Shown piece by piece: positions 19,012-30,153 of a stretch of 64,000 nucleotides of DNA. The notes under the pieces were generated by a model. That model saw only the letters and a program-made list of their open reading frames with translations, was not told where the DNA came from and did not search any database. The DNA is from CAVPMW01 sp963706515 (GTDB lineage Bacteria > Chloroflexota > Anaerolineae > Anaerolineales > UBA4823), in the NCBI GenBank assembly GCA_963706515.1, contig CAVPMW010000007.1:1-64000 (forward strand). The letters are read 5' to 3'. The translations under genes were made by a program, and so were the position numbers. Positions within the stretch are counted from its first letter, which is position 1, and every line of letters begins with the position of its first letter.

Positions 19012-19944
19012 ATGGATTCGCCAGGTTTAACCGCTCTCAATCCCATCCTCGTCGTCGGCAGCGGGGCGATGGGCAGCTTGTTTGCCGCCAGGCTTTCCGC
19101 GGCTGGATTCCCGGTCAGCATACTGGGCTCCTGGTCTCCAGGGATGGAGGCCCTCAGAGAAAAAGGGGTCCGCATTCTCGATGCTGATGGTCGCCAGCTG
19201 GCTTATCCGGTAACGGCTGCTTCCGACCCGCTTGCGATTGGTCGGGTAGCGTATGCGCTGGTGCTGGTTAAAACCTGGCAGACCCGGCGCGCTGGCGAAC
19301 AGCTTGCTCTCTGTCTCTCACCGTCAGGGCTGGCGCTGACCCTGCAAAATGGGATCGGCAACCGGGAGGTCCTGGACGAGTTGCTGGGGGCGGAGCGGGT
19401 TGCGGTCGGCGTGACCACGAACGGCGCTTTCCTGGTCGAGCCAGGCTTAGTTCGACCTGCCGGAGAAGGGATCGTTTCGCTGGGCGAGCACCCTCGCCTC
19501 GCCCCATTGGCAGACGCCCTCCGCCAATCTGGTTTTAGCGTCCAAATCTCACCGGATGTAGCTGGCTTATTGTGGGGCAAGCTGGTCATCAATGCCGCGA
19601 TCAACCCGATCGCGGCTCTGCTCGAGATGTCCAACGGTGAAGTGGTGGAAAATCCCTCCACTTGTATGCTGATGAAAGAAGTCGCATGCGAAGCGGCTGC
19701 AGTGGCTGCCTCACTGGACATCCGCCTGCCATACCCGGATCCCCAGGCGACGGTAGAGGCGATTGCTCGCCGCACAGCCTCAAACCGTTCGTCAATGCTC
19801 CAGGACCTTTTGCGCGGAGCACCGACCGAGGTTGACGCTATTTGCGGATCTATCGTCCAGGCAGCCGAAAAAAGCGGAGCGCCTGCCCCTCTAATTCGAA
19901 CACTCTGGCGTCTCGTGAAAGCTAAAGTCGAGAAAAACGCCTAA
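19012..19944 (+). CDS. panE: 2-dehydropantoate 2-reductase
   Basis: ATG 19012, 23 bases after panB. Intact 310 residues. The N-terminal Rossmann motif VVGSGAMGSLFAARLSAAG binds NADPH, and KTWQT (within LVLVKTWQT), LQNGIGN and GKLVINAAINPIAAL are the conserved ketopantoate reductase segments carrying the catalytic lysine and the substrate-binding asparagines. The enzyme reduces ketopantoate to pantoate, the second step of pantothenate synthesis, in the cytoplasm. Genomic placement between panB and panC supports this over other members of the family. Confidence 0.93.
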   Translation: MDSPGLTALNPILVVGSGAMGSLFAARLSAAGFPVSILGSWSPGMEALREKGVRILDADGRQLAYPVTAASDPLAIGRVAYALVLVKTWQTRRAGEQLALCLSPSGLALTLQNGIGNREVLDELLGAERVAVGVTTNGAFLVEPGLVRPAGEGIVSLGEHPRLAPLADALRQSGFSVQISPDVAGLLWGKLVINAAINPIAALLEMSNGEVVENPSTCMLMKEVACEAAAVAASLDIRLPYPDPQATVEAIARRTASNRSSMLQDLLRGAPTEVDAICGSIVQAAEKSGAPAPLIRTLWRLVKAKVEKNA

Positions 19945-19991
19945 GTGAAACTAAGTGCAACTAAGTGCAGCTTTCCCAAACCAGGTAAAAA

Positions 19992-20834
19992 ATGGATACC
20001 GTCATTTCATTCGAAGAACTTCGCCGGGCTCGACTCCGGTTAGCTGAACCAGTAGGTTTAGTTCCGACCATGGGTTTCCTCCATGAGGGTCACCTCTCCC
20101 TGGTGCGCGCCGCGCGGTCAGAATGCGCAAGTGTGCTCGCCACGATATTTGTCAATCCCGCCCAGTTTTCTCCAAAAGAGGATCTCAGCACATATCCCCG
20201 TGACCTCCCGCACGATCTGCAGCTCCTGGAAGATGCCGGAGCTGACCTGGTATGGACGCCAACCCCGGAAGAGATGTATCCACCGGGATTCCAGACATGG
20301 GTGAGCGTTGAGGAAGTGGCCCTGCCCCTGGAAGGCGCCATGCGCCCCGGACATTTCCGCGGAGTCGCGACGATTGTTGCCAAATTATTCTCCGCTGCCC
20401 AGCCGCAAAAAGCATACTTTGGGCAGAAGGATGCCCAGCAAGTCGCCGTCATCAGCCAGATGGCACGCGACCTGAATTTCCCAATCGAGATCGTTGTCTG
20501 CCCAATTGTGCGCGAGCCCGACGGGCTTGCCATGTCCAGCAGGAATACCTATCTCAACCCTGCTGAGCGCCAGGCTGCGACTGTGCTCAACCGGTCGCTT
20601 TGCGCGGCGAGCCAGGCATATGAGCTTGGCGAGCGCGACGCAGGGCAGCTTCGTCAGCTGGTCGCTGAGCGGATCGCTCAGGAACCGCTCGCCCAGCTTC
20701 AATATGCCTCTTGCGCAGATCCGGTCACTCTTCAAGAATTCACCGGAAGACTTACCGGTCCGGCGCTGATCTCTATGGCTGTCTTTATCGGCAAAACACG
20801 CCTGATCGACAATATGCTCCTCAGGGAGGGTTGA
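19992..20834 (+). CDS. panC: Pantothenate synthetase
   Basis: Intact 280 residues, ATG 19992. LVPTMGFLHEGHLSLVRAA contains the HxGH-type ATP-binding signature, FVNPAQFSPKEDLSTYPRD and FGQKDAQQVAVI the pantoate and ATP sites, and MSSRNTYL the KMSKS-like loop. It joins pantoate and beta-alanine with ATP. The 47 bases before it hold two copies of a short aactaagtgc direct repeat. No panD gene for making beta-alanine from aspartate is in the window. The next gene starts one base after the panC stop. Confidence 0.95.
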   Translation: MDTVISFEELRRARLRLAEPVGLVPTMGFLHEGHLSLVRAARSECASVLATIFVNPAQFSPKEDLSTYPRDLPHDLQLLEDAGADLVWTPTPEEMYPPGFQTWVSVEEVALPLEGAMRPGHFRGVATIVAKLFSAAQPQKAYFGQKDAQQVAVISQMARDLNFPIEIVVCPIVREPDGLAMSSRNTYLNPAERQAATVLNRSLCAASQAYELGERDAGQLRQLVAERIAQEPLAQLQYASCADPVTLQEFTGRLTGPALISMAVFIGKTRLIDNMLLREG

Positions 20835-20835
20835 A

Positions 20836-21603
20836 ATGCTAATGGCAATCGATATCGGGAATACCAACGTGACCATTGGTCTTTTCTCAAATGGCTCACT
20901 CGGCCCTCGCTGGCGGCTTTCCACGCTGGCTGAGCGGATGCCGGATGAATACGGGCTGCAGATCACAGGCTTGCTGAATCTCAGCGGGCATACACCGCAA
21001 GATGTCACCGGGATCTGTCTGGCCTCTGTGGTCCCGCCATTGACGGGAAAGGTGATCGACGCCTGCCAGCGCTACCTGGGCTGCGAACCACTGGTCGTCG
21101 ATACCGGAGTCAAGACTGGCGTCCGCATCCGCTACGAAGATCCGCGCGCGGTGGGTGCTGACCGGATCGTCGACGCTGCCGCAGTCCAACACCTGTATGG
21201 CGGGCCAGCCTGCGTGGTTGACTTTGGCACGGCTACCACGTTTGACGCTATCTCTGCGGAGGGAGAGTACCTGGGAGGCGCGATAGCTCCGGGCATCCAG
21301 ATCGCTGCCGAGGCGCTGTACCTGCGCACAGCCAAGCTGGCGCGCGTCGATTTGCAGCGACCGCCGGCAGCCATCGGGCGGAATACCGTCCATGCGATGC
21401 AATCTGGCTTGCTGTTCGGCTATGTTGGTCTGGTGGAGGGGATGGTGGCGCGCTTCCGCCTCGAGCTGGGTCCAGAGATGAAGGTCATCGCCACAGGCGG
21501 CCTGGCAGAGGTCGTCGCCCGGGAGACTCCTTCATTACATATTGTCGCACCCTGGTTGACATTGGAAGGGCTGCACATCGTATGGGAAATGAACCAAAAG
21601 TGA
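20836..21603 (+). CDS. coaX: Type III pantothenate kinase
   Basis: ATG 20836, one base after the panC stop, with a gggagg ribosome site inside the end of panC. 255 residues. MAIDIGNTNVTIGLF is the phosphate-1 motif and VVDFGTATTFDAISAEGEYLGGAIAPGI the phosphate-2 region of the ASKHA-fold CoaX family, with the family's DRIVDAAA segment between them. It phosphorylates pantothenate in the first step towards CoA, and unlike type I kinases it is not feedback-inhibited by CoA (family knowledge). Placing it in the pan operon couples synthesis and use of pantothenate. Confidence 0.93.
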   Translation: MLMAIDIGNTNVTIGLFSNGSLGPRWRLSTLAERMPDEYGLQITGLLNLSGHTPQDVTGICLASVVPPLTGKVIDACQRYLGCEPLVVDTGVKTGVRIRYEDPRAVGADRIVDAAAVQHLYGGPACVVDFGTATTFDAISAEGEYLGGAIAPGIQIAAEALYLRTAKLARVDLQRPPAAIGRNTVHAMQSGLLFGYVGLVEGMVARFRLELGPEMKVIATGGLAEVVARETPSLHIVAPWLTLEGLHIVWEMNQK

Positions 21604-21669
21604 TAAGCATCCAAGTTCCAGGAATTTACCTCCGCCGCACCTATACCACGGGCGCGCGCAATATTTAAG

Positions 21670-22354
21670 ATGACCGGAAAAACAATGCGAACAAGGATAA
21701 TTGCCGCGGAGCAGGAGGATGCGCTTGATGTCGCATTAGACCTGCTCAGGTCGGGCGAGCTGGTCGCTTTCCCGACCGATACCGTCTATGGACTCGGCGC
21801 GGATGCGTTCAAGCCGGAAAGTATTGAGGCGCTCTTTGCCGTAAAAGAGCGAGAAAACTCCAAAGCCATTGCCGTCCTGGCAAGCCAGGCAGCGGATTTG
21901 GAGCGGATTACCAGTGACCTGACGCCGCAAGCCCGCCGCCTGGCTGAAAAGTTCTGGCCTGGACCTCTCACTCTCGTGCTGCCTCGTCACCCAGCATTAC
22001 CGGCAAACCTCTCCCCTCTGGCAACGATCGGCGTGCGCATCCCTGACCACCCGGTAGCCTTGCGCCTGCTGAGCATGTCAGGTCCGCTGGCAGTCACCTC
22101 CGCCAATTTGTCCGGCAGCTCGAACGCCTGCACGGCACAGGAAGTATTCGCTCAATTATCGCGCAGGATACCTCTGATTCTGGATGGCGGGCGCACCCCG
22201 GGTGGTTTTCCCTCTACGGTCGTAGACTGCACCAGCGCTCAAATTAAAAGTGCTGCGCGCCGGACCAATTTCTCTAGATATGCTCTTGAATGCCCTGGAA
22301 TCATTGAGCAGAATCGTGATCGATCACCGGCAAGATTTCTCACCATATCTTTAA
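21670..22354 (+). CDS. tsaC: L-threonylcarbamoyladenylate synthase, short TsaC type (frameshift at the end)
   Basis: ATG 21670; a second ATG at 21685 is an alternative start. FPTDTVYGLGADAF (about residue 35), KERENSKAIAVL, FWPGPLTLVL, GVRIPDHPVALRLL and GPLAVTSANLSG are the Sua5/YciO/YrdC motifs. The enzyme makes threonylcarbamoyl-AMP for the t6A37 tRNA modification. The uninterrupted frame runs to 22380, but its last 40 residues look wrong. Removing one base in the A4 run at 22246-22249 gives a family-like ending (QIKVLRAGPISLDMLLNALE) and a stop at 22354. There is no Sua5 C-terminal domain, so it is the short TsaC form. Confidence 0.88.
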
Positions 22355-22411
22355 GCAGGTTTCATCGTAATTTCAACTAATTCGCTATAATAAAGATGCA
22401 TTCTCCTTACA

Positions 22412-22461
22412 CAAAACCGCGCTTTTGGGTGGCGGCAAAGTCCATCTAAAGCGCGGCTTTG
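22412..22461. terminator. Hairpin between tsaC and the convergent FIST gene
   Basis: Inverted repeat with 14-base arms (caaaaccgcgcttt / aaagcgcggctttg, one mismatch) around a 22-base loop in the gap between two convergent genes. The T-run is weak, so terminator function is a guess. Confidence 0.45.
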
Positions 22462-22558
22462 TATTTAAAACCACCCGTCACACTCTCATGGTTCTTTTAG
22501 CTCACCTTCATCCCTTTTTCAAGTCAATCTGTATAATAATAAATGAAATTCTCCTCAC

Positions 22559-23842
22559 TCAACTCCGCGCAGCAGGCTTTCTGGCAGGGAACCGGCGGCG
22601 CGGTTTGAGTTTAAAAAAAAAGTGAACCGGCGGACGCTCGCATCCTTTTCCGTACCGCAGGCGCCGGGATCGGAACAGGATCAGGCTGGCGGCTTGTCCA
22701 TGGCGGTAGTTGCGCCCGCCGGAAGGACCGATCTCACCCACGCAGAAACAGCCAGCCAGAGGGATCTCTCCCAGGTTATCTCGAATAATCGTAATATCGC
22801 CGTTGGGGTGATCGTAAAGGTGGGTACCGCGCGTATTGCAGGTGAAAAGCAACCCACCTGCTGGTTTTTCTCGGAATAATTGGGGAATCAGCACCATCTC
22901 CAGGTCTTCCTCGGCAGTGAAAGCATCTTCAACCTGGAACTGAATGAACTCACCTTCACCGATCTGGTCAGCCACCCGGATCGCTCCGCTCGCATAATCG
23001 ATGCTGGTTATGCCGCGGATCACAAAATCCCCTCTACCCAATGCTTCAGGACCGCTCGCGGCAGCCCGACCAATAAATAATCCGCTTTCGAGCAGCTGCT
23101 GATCGTCTGGCGGCAGCTCGGGGGCAAGCTCCTGGATCCAGGCTAACGGCGGGCGACCTTCAATCGCATAGATCTCGTCCTTATTCGCGGAGGTAACCTG
23201 GAAAGGGCGCCAGATCGGCCGGCAGCCTTGAGAAATCAGGACATCGATTTCAACTGGACCTGCCAGTGCCAGCCCAACCGCCCCACCATCGATCGCCAGC
23301 CCGTTCATGAGCAAGGTATTCCCGCCCGGGCGCAATGCGCCGCTTGCCATTCCTCCCACCAGGGGTATCCCCGGAAATGCGAGGTTAAATGCCTGGACGA
23401 CATCCGATACGGGGATGGAGAATGGGTCGCATAATATAATAAAAGCGCGCGTATCCTCCGGCGCGTCGACAATCCGGCGGAATTCAGCTGGCTCGAGCAG
23501 CATGCACGGCCATTCCACAGACTGAAAAACAAACGGGCTGATCCTTACCCCGGGTAGGCTGGCAACCAGCAAAGCAGCAGCCGTCTGGCCCTCGATCTCA
23601 GCTTGATCTCCGATTACCCCTTCAGCAATAATACCGAGCAGCATCCCCAGGGATAGCTGTTCCGTCAGGGCGGCTGCTACCTCGCCAGCCACCGGGCCAT
23701 ATGCCGGTGATAGAAACAAAATCGCCAGATCGTATGCCGGGTGTATTTCGCTGACCCCCGCATGGATGTGGATTTGTTCGATCAATTTCGAGACAGCCAG
23801 GTCGGCTTCCGTCTCGACTGACAGTGCTGAATAAAAGTGCAA
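22559..23842 (-). CDS. FIST domain protein (N- and C-terminal FIST domains)
   Basis: TTG start at 23842; 427 residues as given. The N-terminal half has the FIST_N features AYDLAILFLSPAYG, GIIAEGVIGDQAEIEG and FPGIPLVGGMASG; the second half reads PLAWIQELAPELP and LLFTCNTRGTHLY, then GCFCVGEIGPSGGRNYRHGQAASLILF, the FIST_C ending. FIST domains are inferred sensory ligand-binding domains for small molecules such as amino acids. No transmembrane helix or output domain is fused here, so it is a stand-alone cytoplasmic sensor. The last 36 residues are unlike the family and pass through a run of eight T; one extra T would stop the protein at about 22613. It shares strand and a 25-base gap with the polyphosphate glucokinase upstream. 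Confidence 0.85.
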   Translation of the reverse strand: MHFYSALSVETEADLAVSKLIEQIHIHAGVSEIHPAYDLAILFLSPAYGPVAGEVAAALTEQLSLGMLLGIIAEGVIGDQAEIEGQTAAALLVASLPGVRISPFVFQSVEWPCMLLEPAEFRRIVDAPEDTRAFIILCDPFSIPVSDVVQAFNLAFPGIPLVGGMASGALRPGGNTLLMNGLAIDGGAVGLALAGPVEIDVLISQGCRPIWRPFQVTSANKDEIYAIEGRPPLAWIQELAPELPPDDQQLLESGLFIGRAAASGPEALGRGDFVIRGITSIDYASGAIRVADQIGEGEFIQFQVEDAFTAEEDLEMVLIPQLFREKPAGGLLFTCNTRGTHLYDHPNGDITIIRDNLGEIPLAGCFCVGEIGPSGGRNYRHGQAASLILFRSRRLRYGKGCERPPVHFFFKLKPRRRFPARKPAARS

Positions 23843-23867
23843 AGGTTGCCTCGGGTGAAGTCTGCGA

Positions 23868-24608
23868 TCAGTGGGCTAATGTGCGGCCTGCCAGGGCTGC
23901 ACCGACGATTCCGGCTTCGTTCATCATCTCAGCAATCTTAATCTCGGTGTCCAAATGAAGATACTGCATGAATTTTTCCTGGTTTTTTATGGCTCCTCCA
24001 CCAAGAATGAACAGGTCGGGCCAGAATAGCTCTTCCATGACATGCAGGTAAATCTCAAAGCGTTCAGCCCAGCGTTCCCAGGTAAGATTCTCTCGCTTGC
24101 GAGCAGCATCTGACGCCCGGGTTTCAGCATCGACGCCATCAATCTGGATGTGTCCCAGCTCGGTATTGGGAAAAAGGTATCCGTCCGTGAATAGGGCAAC
24201 CCCCAGCCCTGTCCCGATCGTTATCACAATTACTGCCCCTTTGCGTCCTCGCCCGGCGCCGAAGGTCATCTCCGCCAGGCCGGCTGCATCCGCATCATTG
24301 ATCACCCGGACCTGGCATCCGGTCGTCTCGCGCAGAAGCGCCTCAGAGTCCACTCCGATCCATTTTTTATGGATGTTCGAAGCAGTTAACACGATGCCGT
24401 TGCGGACTGCGGCAGGGAAGCCGCACCCGATCGGACCGTTCCAGGCGAAATTTTGGGCGATCTCCCCCACGATTTCTGCCATTGGTTGAGGTTTTCCCGA
24501 TTCTGGCGTTTCAATCCTGAAGCGGGGCGCTAATAATTCCCCCGTCTCGGTGTCCACCGGAGCTCCTTTGATCCCCGATCCGCCCACATCCACTCCCAGA
24601 ACAACCAT
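23868..24608 (-). CDS. ppgK: Polyphosphate glucokinase (ROK family)
   Basis: ATG 24608 with aggagg about 8 bases before it on the minus strand. 246 residues. VLGVDVGGSGIKGAPVDTETGEL is the PPGK-type phosphate-1 motif (GSGIKGAPVD distinguishes it from ATP-dependent glucokinases), VINDADAAGLAEMTFG carries the catalytic aspartate, VITIGTGLGVALF binds phosphate, and TELGHIQI and WERWAERFE complete the family signature. It phosphorylates glucose using inorganic polyphosphate, and often also ATP. It lacks the CxC zinc cluster of many ROK repressors, which supports a kinase rather than a regulator. Probably co-transcribed with the FIST gene. Confidence 0.9.
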   Translation of the reverse strand: MVVLGVDVGGSGIKGAPVDTETGELLAPRFRIETPESGKPQPMAEIVGEIAQNFAWNGPIGCGFPAAVRNGIVLTASNIHKKWIGVDSEALLRETTGCQVRVINDADAAGLAEMTFGAGRGRKGAVIVITIGTGLGVALFTDGYLFPNTELGHIQIDGVDAETRASDAARKRENLTWERWAERFEIYLHVMEELFWPDLFILGGGAIKNQEKFMQYLHLDTEIKIAEMMNEAGIVGAALAGRTLAH

Positions 24609-24728
24609 GGATAGCCTCCTGCTGAGATATTACCTTTAGTTGCCCTGGTAATTATACCCAACTAATGGGTAGGGAAAAGATCCCCCCTTCCGCCGCATAA
24701 CCGCTTTTTTGTTGTTTGTCTGAACTGT

Positions 24729-24802
24729 GTGATTGGCCGAAAGTAACTTTATAAAATTCAGCGCTAAGTCGGCCAATCACTGAAGTTAGGCGACTAACTT
24801 CA
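24729..24802. repeat. Two consecutive hairpins
   Basis: First, perfect 12-base arms gtgattggccga / tcggccaatcac (24729-24740 and 24769-24780) with a 28-base loop. Directly after it, perfect 9-base arms tgaagttag / ctaacttca with a 4-base loop (24781-24802). They sit in the 306-base divergent gap between ppgK and padR, which otherwise holds the repeat element and the padR promoter. Confidence 0.7.
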
Positions 24803-24854
24803 GCAAACCGCCAGTTAGAGCACCGATTAATTATAAATATTTTCAGCGGTTTGC
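24803..24854. repeat. Intergenic palindromic element, copy 2
   Basis: Perfect 9-base ends gcaaaccgc / gcggtttgc around a loop with agttagagcac and an AT-rich stretch. Same architecture and largely the same sequence as 16965-17017. It abuts the two hairpins on its left and lies 26 bases before the padR promoter. Confidence 0.72.
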
Positions 24855-24880
24855 TTGATGTCCCAACTTCAGAGGCTTGC

Positions 24881-24908
24881 TTGACAATTCCGGCATACCG
24901 GATATACT
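24881..24908 (+). promoter_or_regulatory. padR promoter
   Basis: Perfect -35 TTGACA and -10 TATACT with a 16-base spacer. The predicted transcript would begin at about 24915, which is also the GTG start, so the mRNA may be leaderless. Confidence 0.7.
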
Positions 24909-24925
24909 CACTGAGTGAGTATATC
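24901..24925. promoter_or_regulatory. Palindromic operator over the padR -10 and start
   Basis: Perfect 12+1+12 palindrome (gatatactcact, one central base, agtgagtatatc). It covers the -10 element and the GTG start of the PadR-family gene, the expected place for an autoregulatory site. Confidence 0.75.
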
Positions 24926-25506
24926 TATGAAAGGGAAGTCCCCTACCGGACAGCTTTCGCCCGAATACGTTTTTCTCGGTCTCCTTGGACAATCTCCAGC
25001 CCACGGGTACGAGCTCCATAAAATCGTGAAACGCGATCTGGGTCAGGTCTGGCACATCAGCCTGAGCCAGACGTATAACATCCTGAACTCGCCTGGAAGC
25101 GCAGGGTTTTATATCCAGTACACGCCAGGAGCAAGACAAGCTGCCTCCCCGCAATAAATTCTCCCTCGCCCCAAAAGGAGCAGAACACTTCCAGTCCTGG
25201 TTGAATCTTCCCAGCGGCAGCAGCGCCCGCGCCATTCGGATTGAATTTCTCACCAGAATGTATTTTGCCCAACAGGTCAATTACGAGCTTGTCAGAAAAT
25301 TACTGGACGCTCAAATGGCCGAGGTGAGATCCGGACTGGAACGACTCCACGCGCAGCGCAATCAAATCCCCAGCAACCAGGTGATCAACGGTTTGAGCCT
25401 GGATTTGCGCATTCGCCAGTTGAGCTCGATCCTGATCTGGCTGCAGGAATGTGTGGAGAAACTAACGGCTCCGGAAGAACAAGCTTCGGATGAGGTACCA
25501 AAATGA
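24915..25506 (+). CDS. PadR family transcriptional regulator (frameshifted)
   Basis: GTG 24915, or ATG 24927 in the same frame. SPEYVFLGLLGQSPAHGYELHKIVKRDLGQVWHISLSQTYNIL is the PadR winged-helix domain. One extra base near 25088 breaks the frame; the second half continues RLEAQGFISSTRQEQDKLPPRNKFSLAPKG and a coiled-coil C-terminal dimerisation helix to 25506, about 197 residues in all. PadR proteins are small-molecule-responsive repressors. The palindrome over its own promoter suggests autoregulation. Its stop overlaps the start of a short modA-like stub by ATGA, so it may control the molybdate transport genes. Confidence 0.82.
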
Positions 25507-25605
25507 CTATTAACAGAATTACTGAACTGGCATTGATATTTCCTCTGTGCGTTTCCTGTACGACAGGTAAGCCTACTCTATCTCATTCCGTGTTTCAACC
25601 CAAGT
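25503..25605 (+). pseudogene. Lipoprotein leader stub, possible modA remnant
   Basis: ATG 25503 overlaps the padR stop. The 34-residue product starts MTINRITELALIFPLCVSCTTGK, a lipoprotein-type signal peptide with Cys at the lipobox, and stops six bases before modB. In molybdate operons the lipoprotein ModA precedes ModB, so this looks like the first codons of a modA gene whose body is missing, by real deletion or assembly collapse. The call rests on context and the signal peptide only. Confidence 0.45.
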
Positions 25606-25611
25606 AATCTT

Positions 25612-26448
25612 ATGGAATCCTCTCCGCGCCGAGCAATCCCACTCAACCCACCGCAAAAATCCATCCTGCGGATCGGGTTTACTATTCTCAGCCTGCCCAT
25701 GCTGGCGTTCCTCGTTATACCGCTGCTCTCATTGTTTCTTCGCATCACCCCACTCCAATTATTGGCAAGCTTGACGAAACCCCAGGCGCTCCAGGCGATC
25801 AGCATCAGCATCATTACAACGCTCCTGGCTACTCTGCTGACCATCCTGTTTGGAACGCCGCTGGCTTACGGTCTGGCGCGGCGCTTGCTCCCCTTGCCGC
25901 GGTTTATCGATACCCTGGTGGATTTACCCATTGTGCTCCCGCCAGCCGTCGCCGGTGTTGCCTTGCTGCTGACCTTTGGGCGGCGGGGTTTATTGGGCAG
26001 CACTCTCAGTAATTGGGGCATCGAGATCGCTTTCACTATTTTCGCAGTCGTCCTGGCCCAAATTTTTATCGCAGCGCCGCTTTTTATAAAATCCGCCACC
26101 CTGGGATTAGCCAATATTGATCTGGAGATGGAGCAGGCTGCCGGGCTGGACGGCGCGAATACCTGGCAGACCTTTCGCTACGTCATCCTCCCCCTCGCCT
26201 GGCCCGCCTTGCTCAGCGGAAGCATCCTGACCTGGGCGCGCGCCCTGGGGGAATTCGGCGCGACGATCATCTTCGCCGGCAACTTTCCCGGGCGCACCCA
26301 GACCATGCCCCTGGCGATTTACCTGGGTTTCGAGCTCGACCTGAGCCTGGCGATCACCCTTTCAGTTATCCTGGTAGTCATTTCATTCCTGGCGCTCTAT
26401 CTGACCAAATCAGTGTTGGGCGGGCGAGTGGTCACACCAGGGAGCTGA
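25612..26448 (+). CDS. modB: Molybdate ABC transporter permease
   Basis: ATG 25612, intact 278 residues with about five or six transmembrane helices. LPIVLPPAVAGVALLLTFGRRG, EQAAGLDGANTWQTFRYVILPLAWPALLSG (the EAA loop that contacts the ATPase) and ARALGEFGATIIFAGNFPGRTQTMPLAIYLGFE are the ModB signature. It forms the membrane channel for molybdate or tungstate with ModA and ModC. No modC ATPase follows; the next feature is the ileS T-box leader. Either a distant ATPase is shared or the operon is damaged. Confidence 0.9.
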   Translation: MESSPRRAIPLNPPQKSILRIGFTILSLPMLAFLVIPLLSLFLRITPLQLLASLTKPQALQAISISIITTLLATLLTILFGTPLAYGLARRLLPLPRFIDTLVDLPIVLPPAVAGVALLLTFGRRGLLGSTLSNWGIEIAFTIFAVVLAQIFIAAPLFIKSATLGLANIDLEMEQAAGLDGANTWQTFRYVILPLAWPALLSGSILTWARALGEFGATIIFAGNFPGRTQTMPLAIYLGFELDLSLAITLSVILVVISFLALYLTKSVLGGRVVTPGS

Positions 26449-26468
26449 CCTCAAATTCAATTTTTGGA

Positions 26469-26497
26469 TTGACCCAAATCTCAATTTATGGCATAAT
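26469..26497 (+). promoter_or_regulatory. Promoter of the ileS T-box leader
   Basis: TTGACC and CATAAT with a 17-base spacer, about 10 bases before the likely start of the leader RNA. Confidence 0.65.
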
Positions 26498-26503
26498 CTG
26501 TCA

Positions 26504-26820
26504 TACAATTTCTCTATAAAAGGCTGTGATGGAAACGAGTATGCCTGGCGCGGGCTGCCAGCGAACCCGGGAATGGTGGAAGCCGGGCCGGTCTGACAGG
26601 CAGAAAATCCTTCCGGAGCTGCAAACTGAACGTCGGGTAATCCGTCAGTAAGTGAGCCGGGAACGCCACCCGTTATCGCAGGCTCGGATATGTGATGCGC
26701 AAGTAAAGAACTTGCCATACAGTATCCGTAAGAGGCGCCCGCCTGATGGCGGGAACCAGGGTGGTACCGCGGGAGAGTATTGCTTCCGTCCCTGTCCAGG
26801 GATGGAAGTTTTTTTTATTC
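26504..26820 (+). promoter_or_regulatory. T-box riboswitch (isoleucine) upstream of ileS
   Basis: The hallmark T-box sequence AGGGTGGTACCGCGG is at 26758-26772. Upstream is a Stem I-like region with the conserved apical GGTGGAAGCCGGG-type segment (about 26565-26580) and a specifier-loop candidate cagaaaATCc whose ATC codon (26607-26609) matches isoleucine. Downstream is a terminator hairpin with eight T residues. Uncharged tRNA-Ile would pair with the specifier and the T-box to favour the antiterminator. Its position just before ileS fits perfectly. Transcriptional type, judging from the terminator. Confidence 0.92.
26783..26816 (+). terminator. T-box-controlled terminator
   Basis: Hairpin with 12-base arms (cttccgtccctg / cagggatggaag, one G-T pair, loop tc) followed by eight T. 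It competes with the T-box antiterminator. Confidence 0.88.
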
Positions 26821-26860
26821 TCTCCTTTTGGTACCCTTGCCAATGATGAAAGAGGTAATC

Positions 26861-30040
<3,180 letters not shown>

Positions 30041-30060
30041 CCGGATTAGTCTTCTAAATC

Positions 30061-30098
30061 AAGCGCCATTTGTCCTTCTTGTGTGACGAATGGCGCTT
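30061..30098 (+). terminator. Terminator-like hairpin after ileS
   Basis: Perfect 10-base arms aagcgccatt / aatggcgctt, 18-base loop, then a short T-rich stretch (tctgttt). Lies 20 bases after the ileS stop. Confidence 0.6.
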
Positions 30099-30153
30099 TC
30101 TGTTTCCGGGAATACCGATCAGGAACTACATCCTTTCGGTTAAAATACCCAAC

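Noticed and set aside
21581..21664. 27-codon frame overlapping the end of coaX (MGNEPKVISIQ...)
   Set aside because: No homology that I recognise and no clear ribosome site; too short to support.
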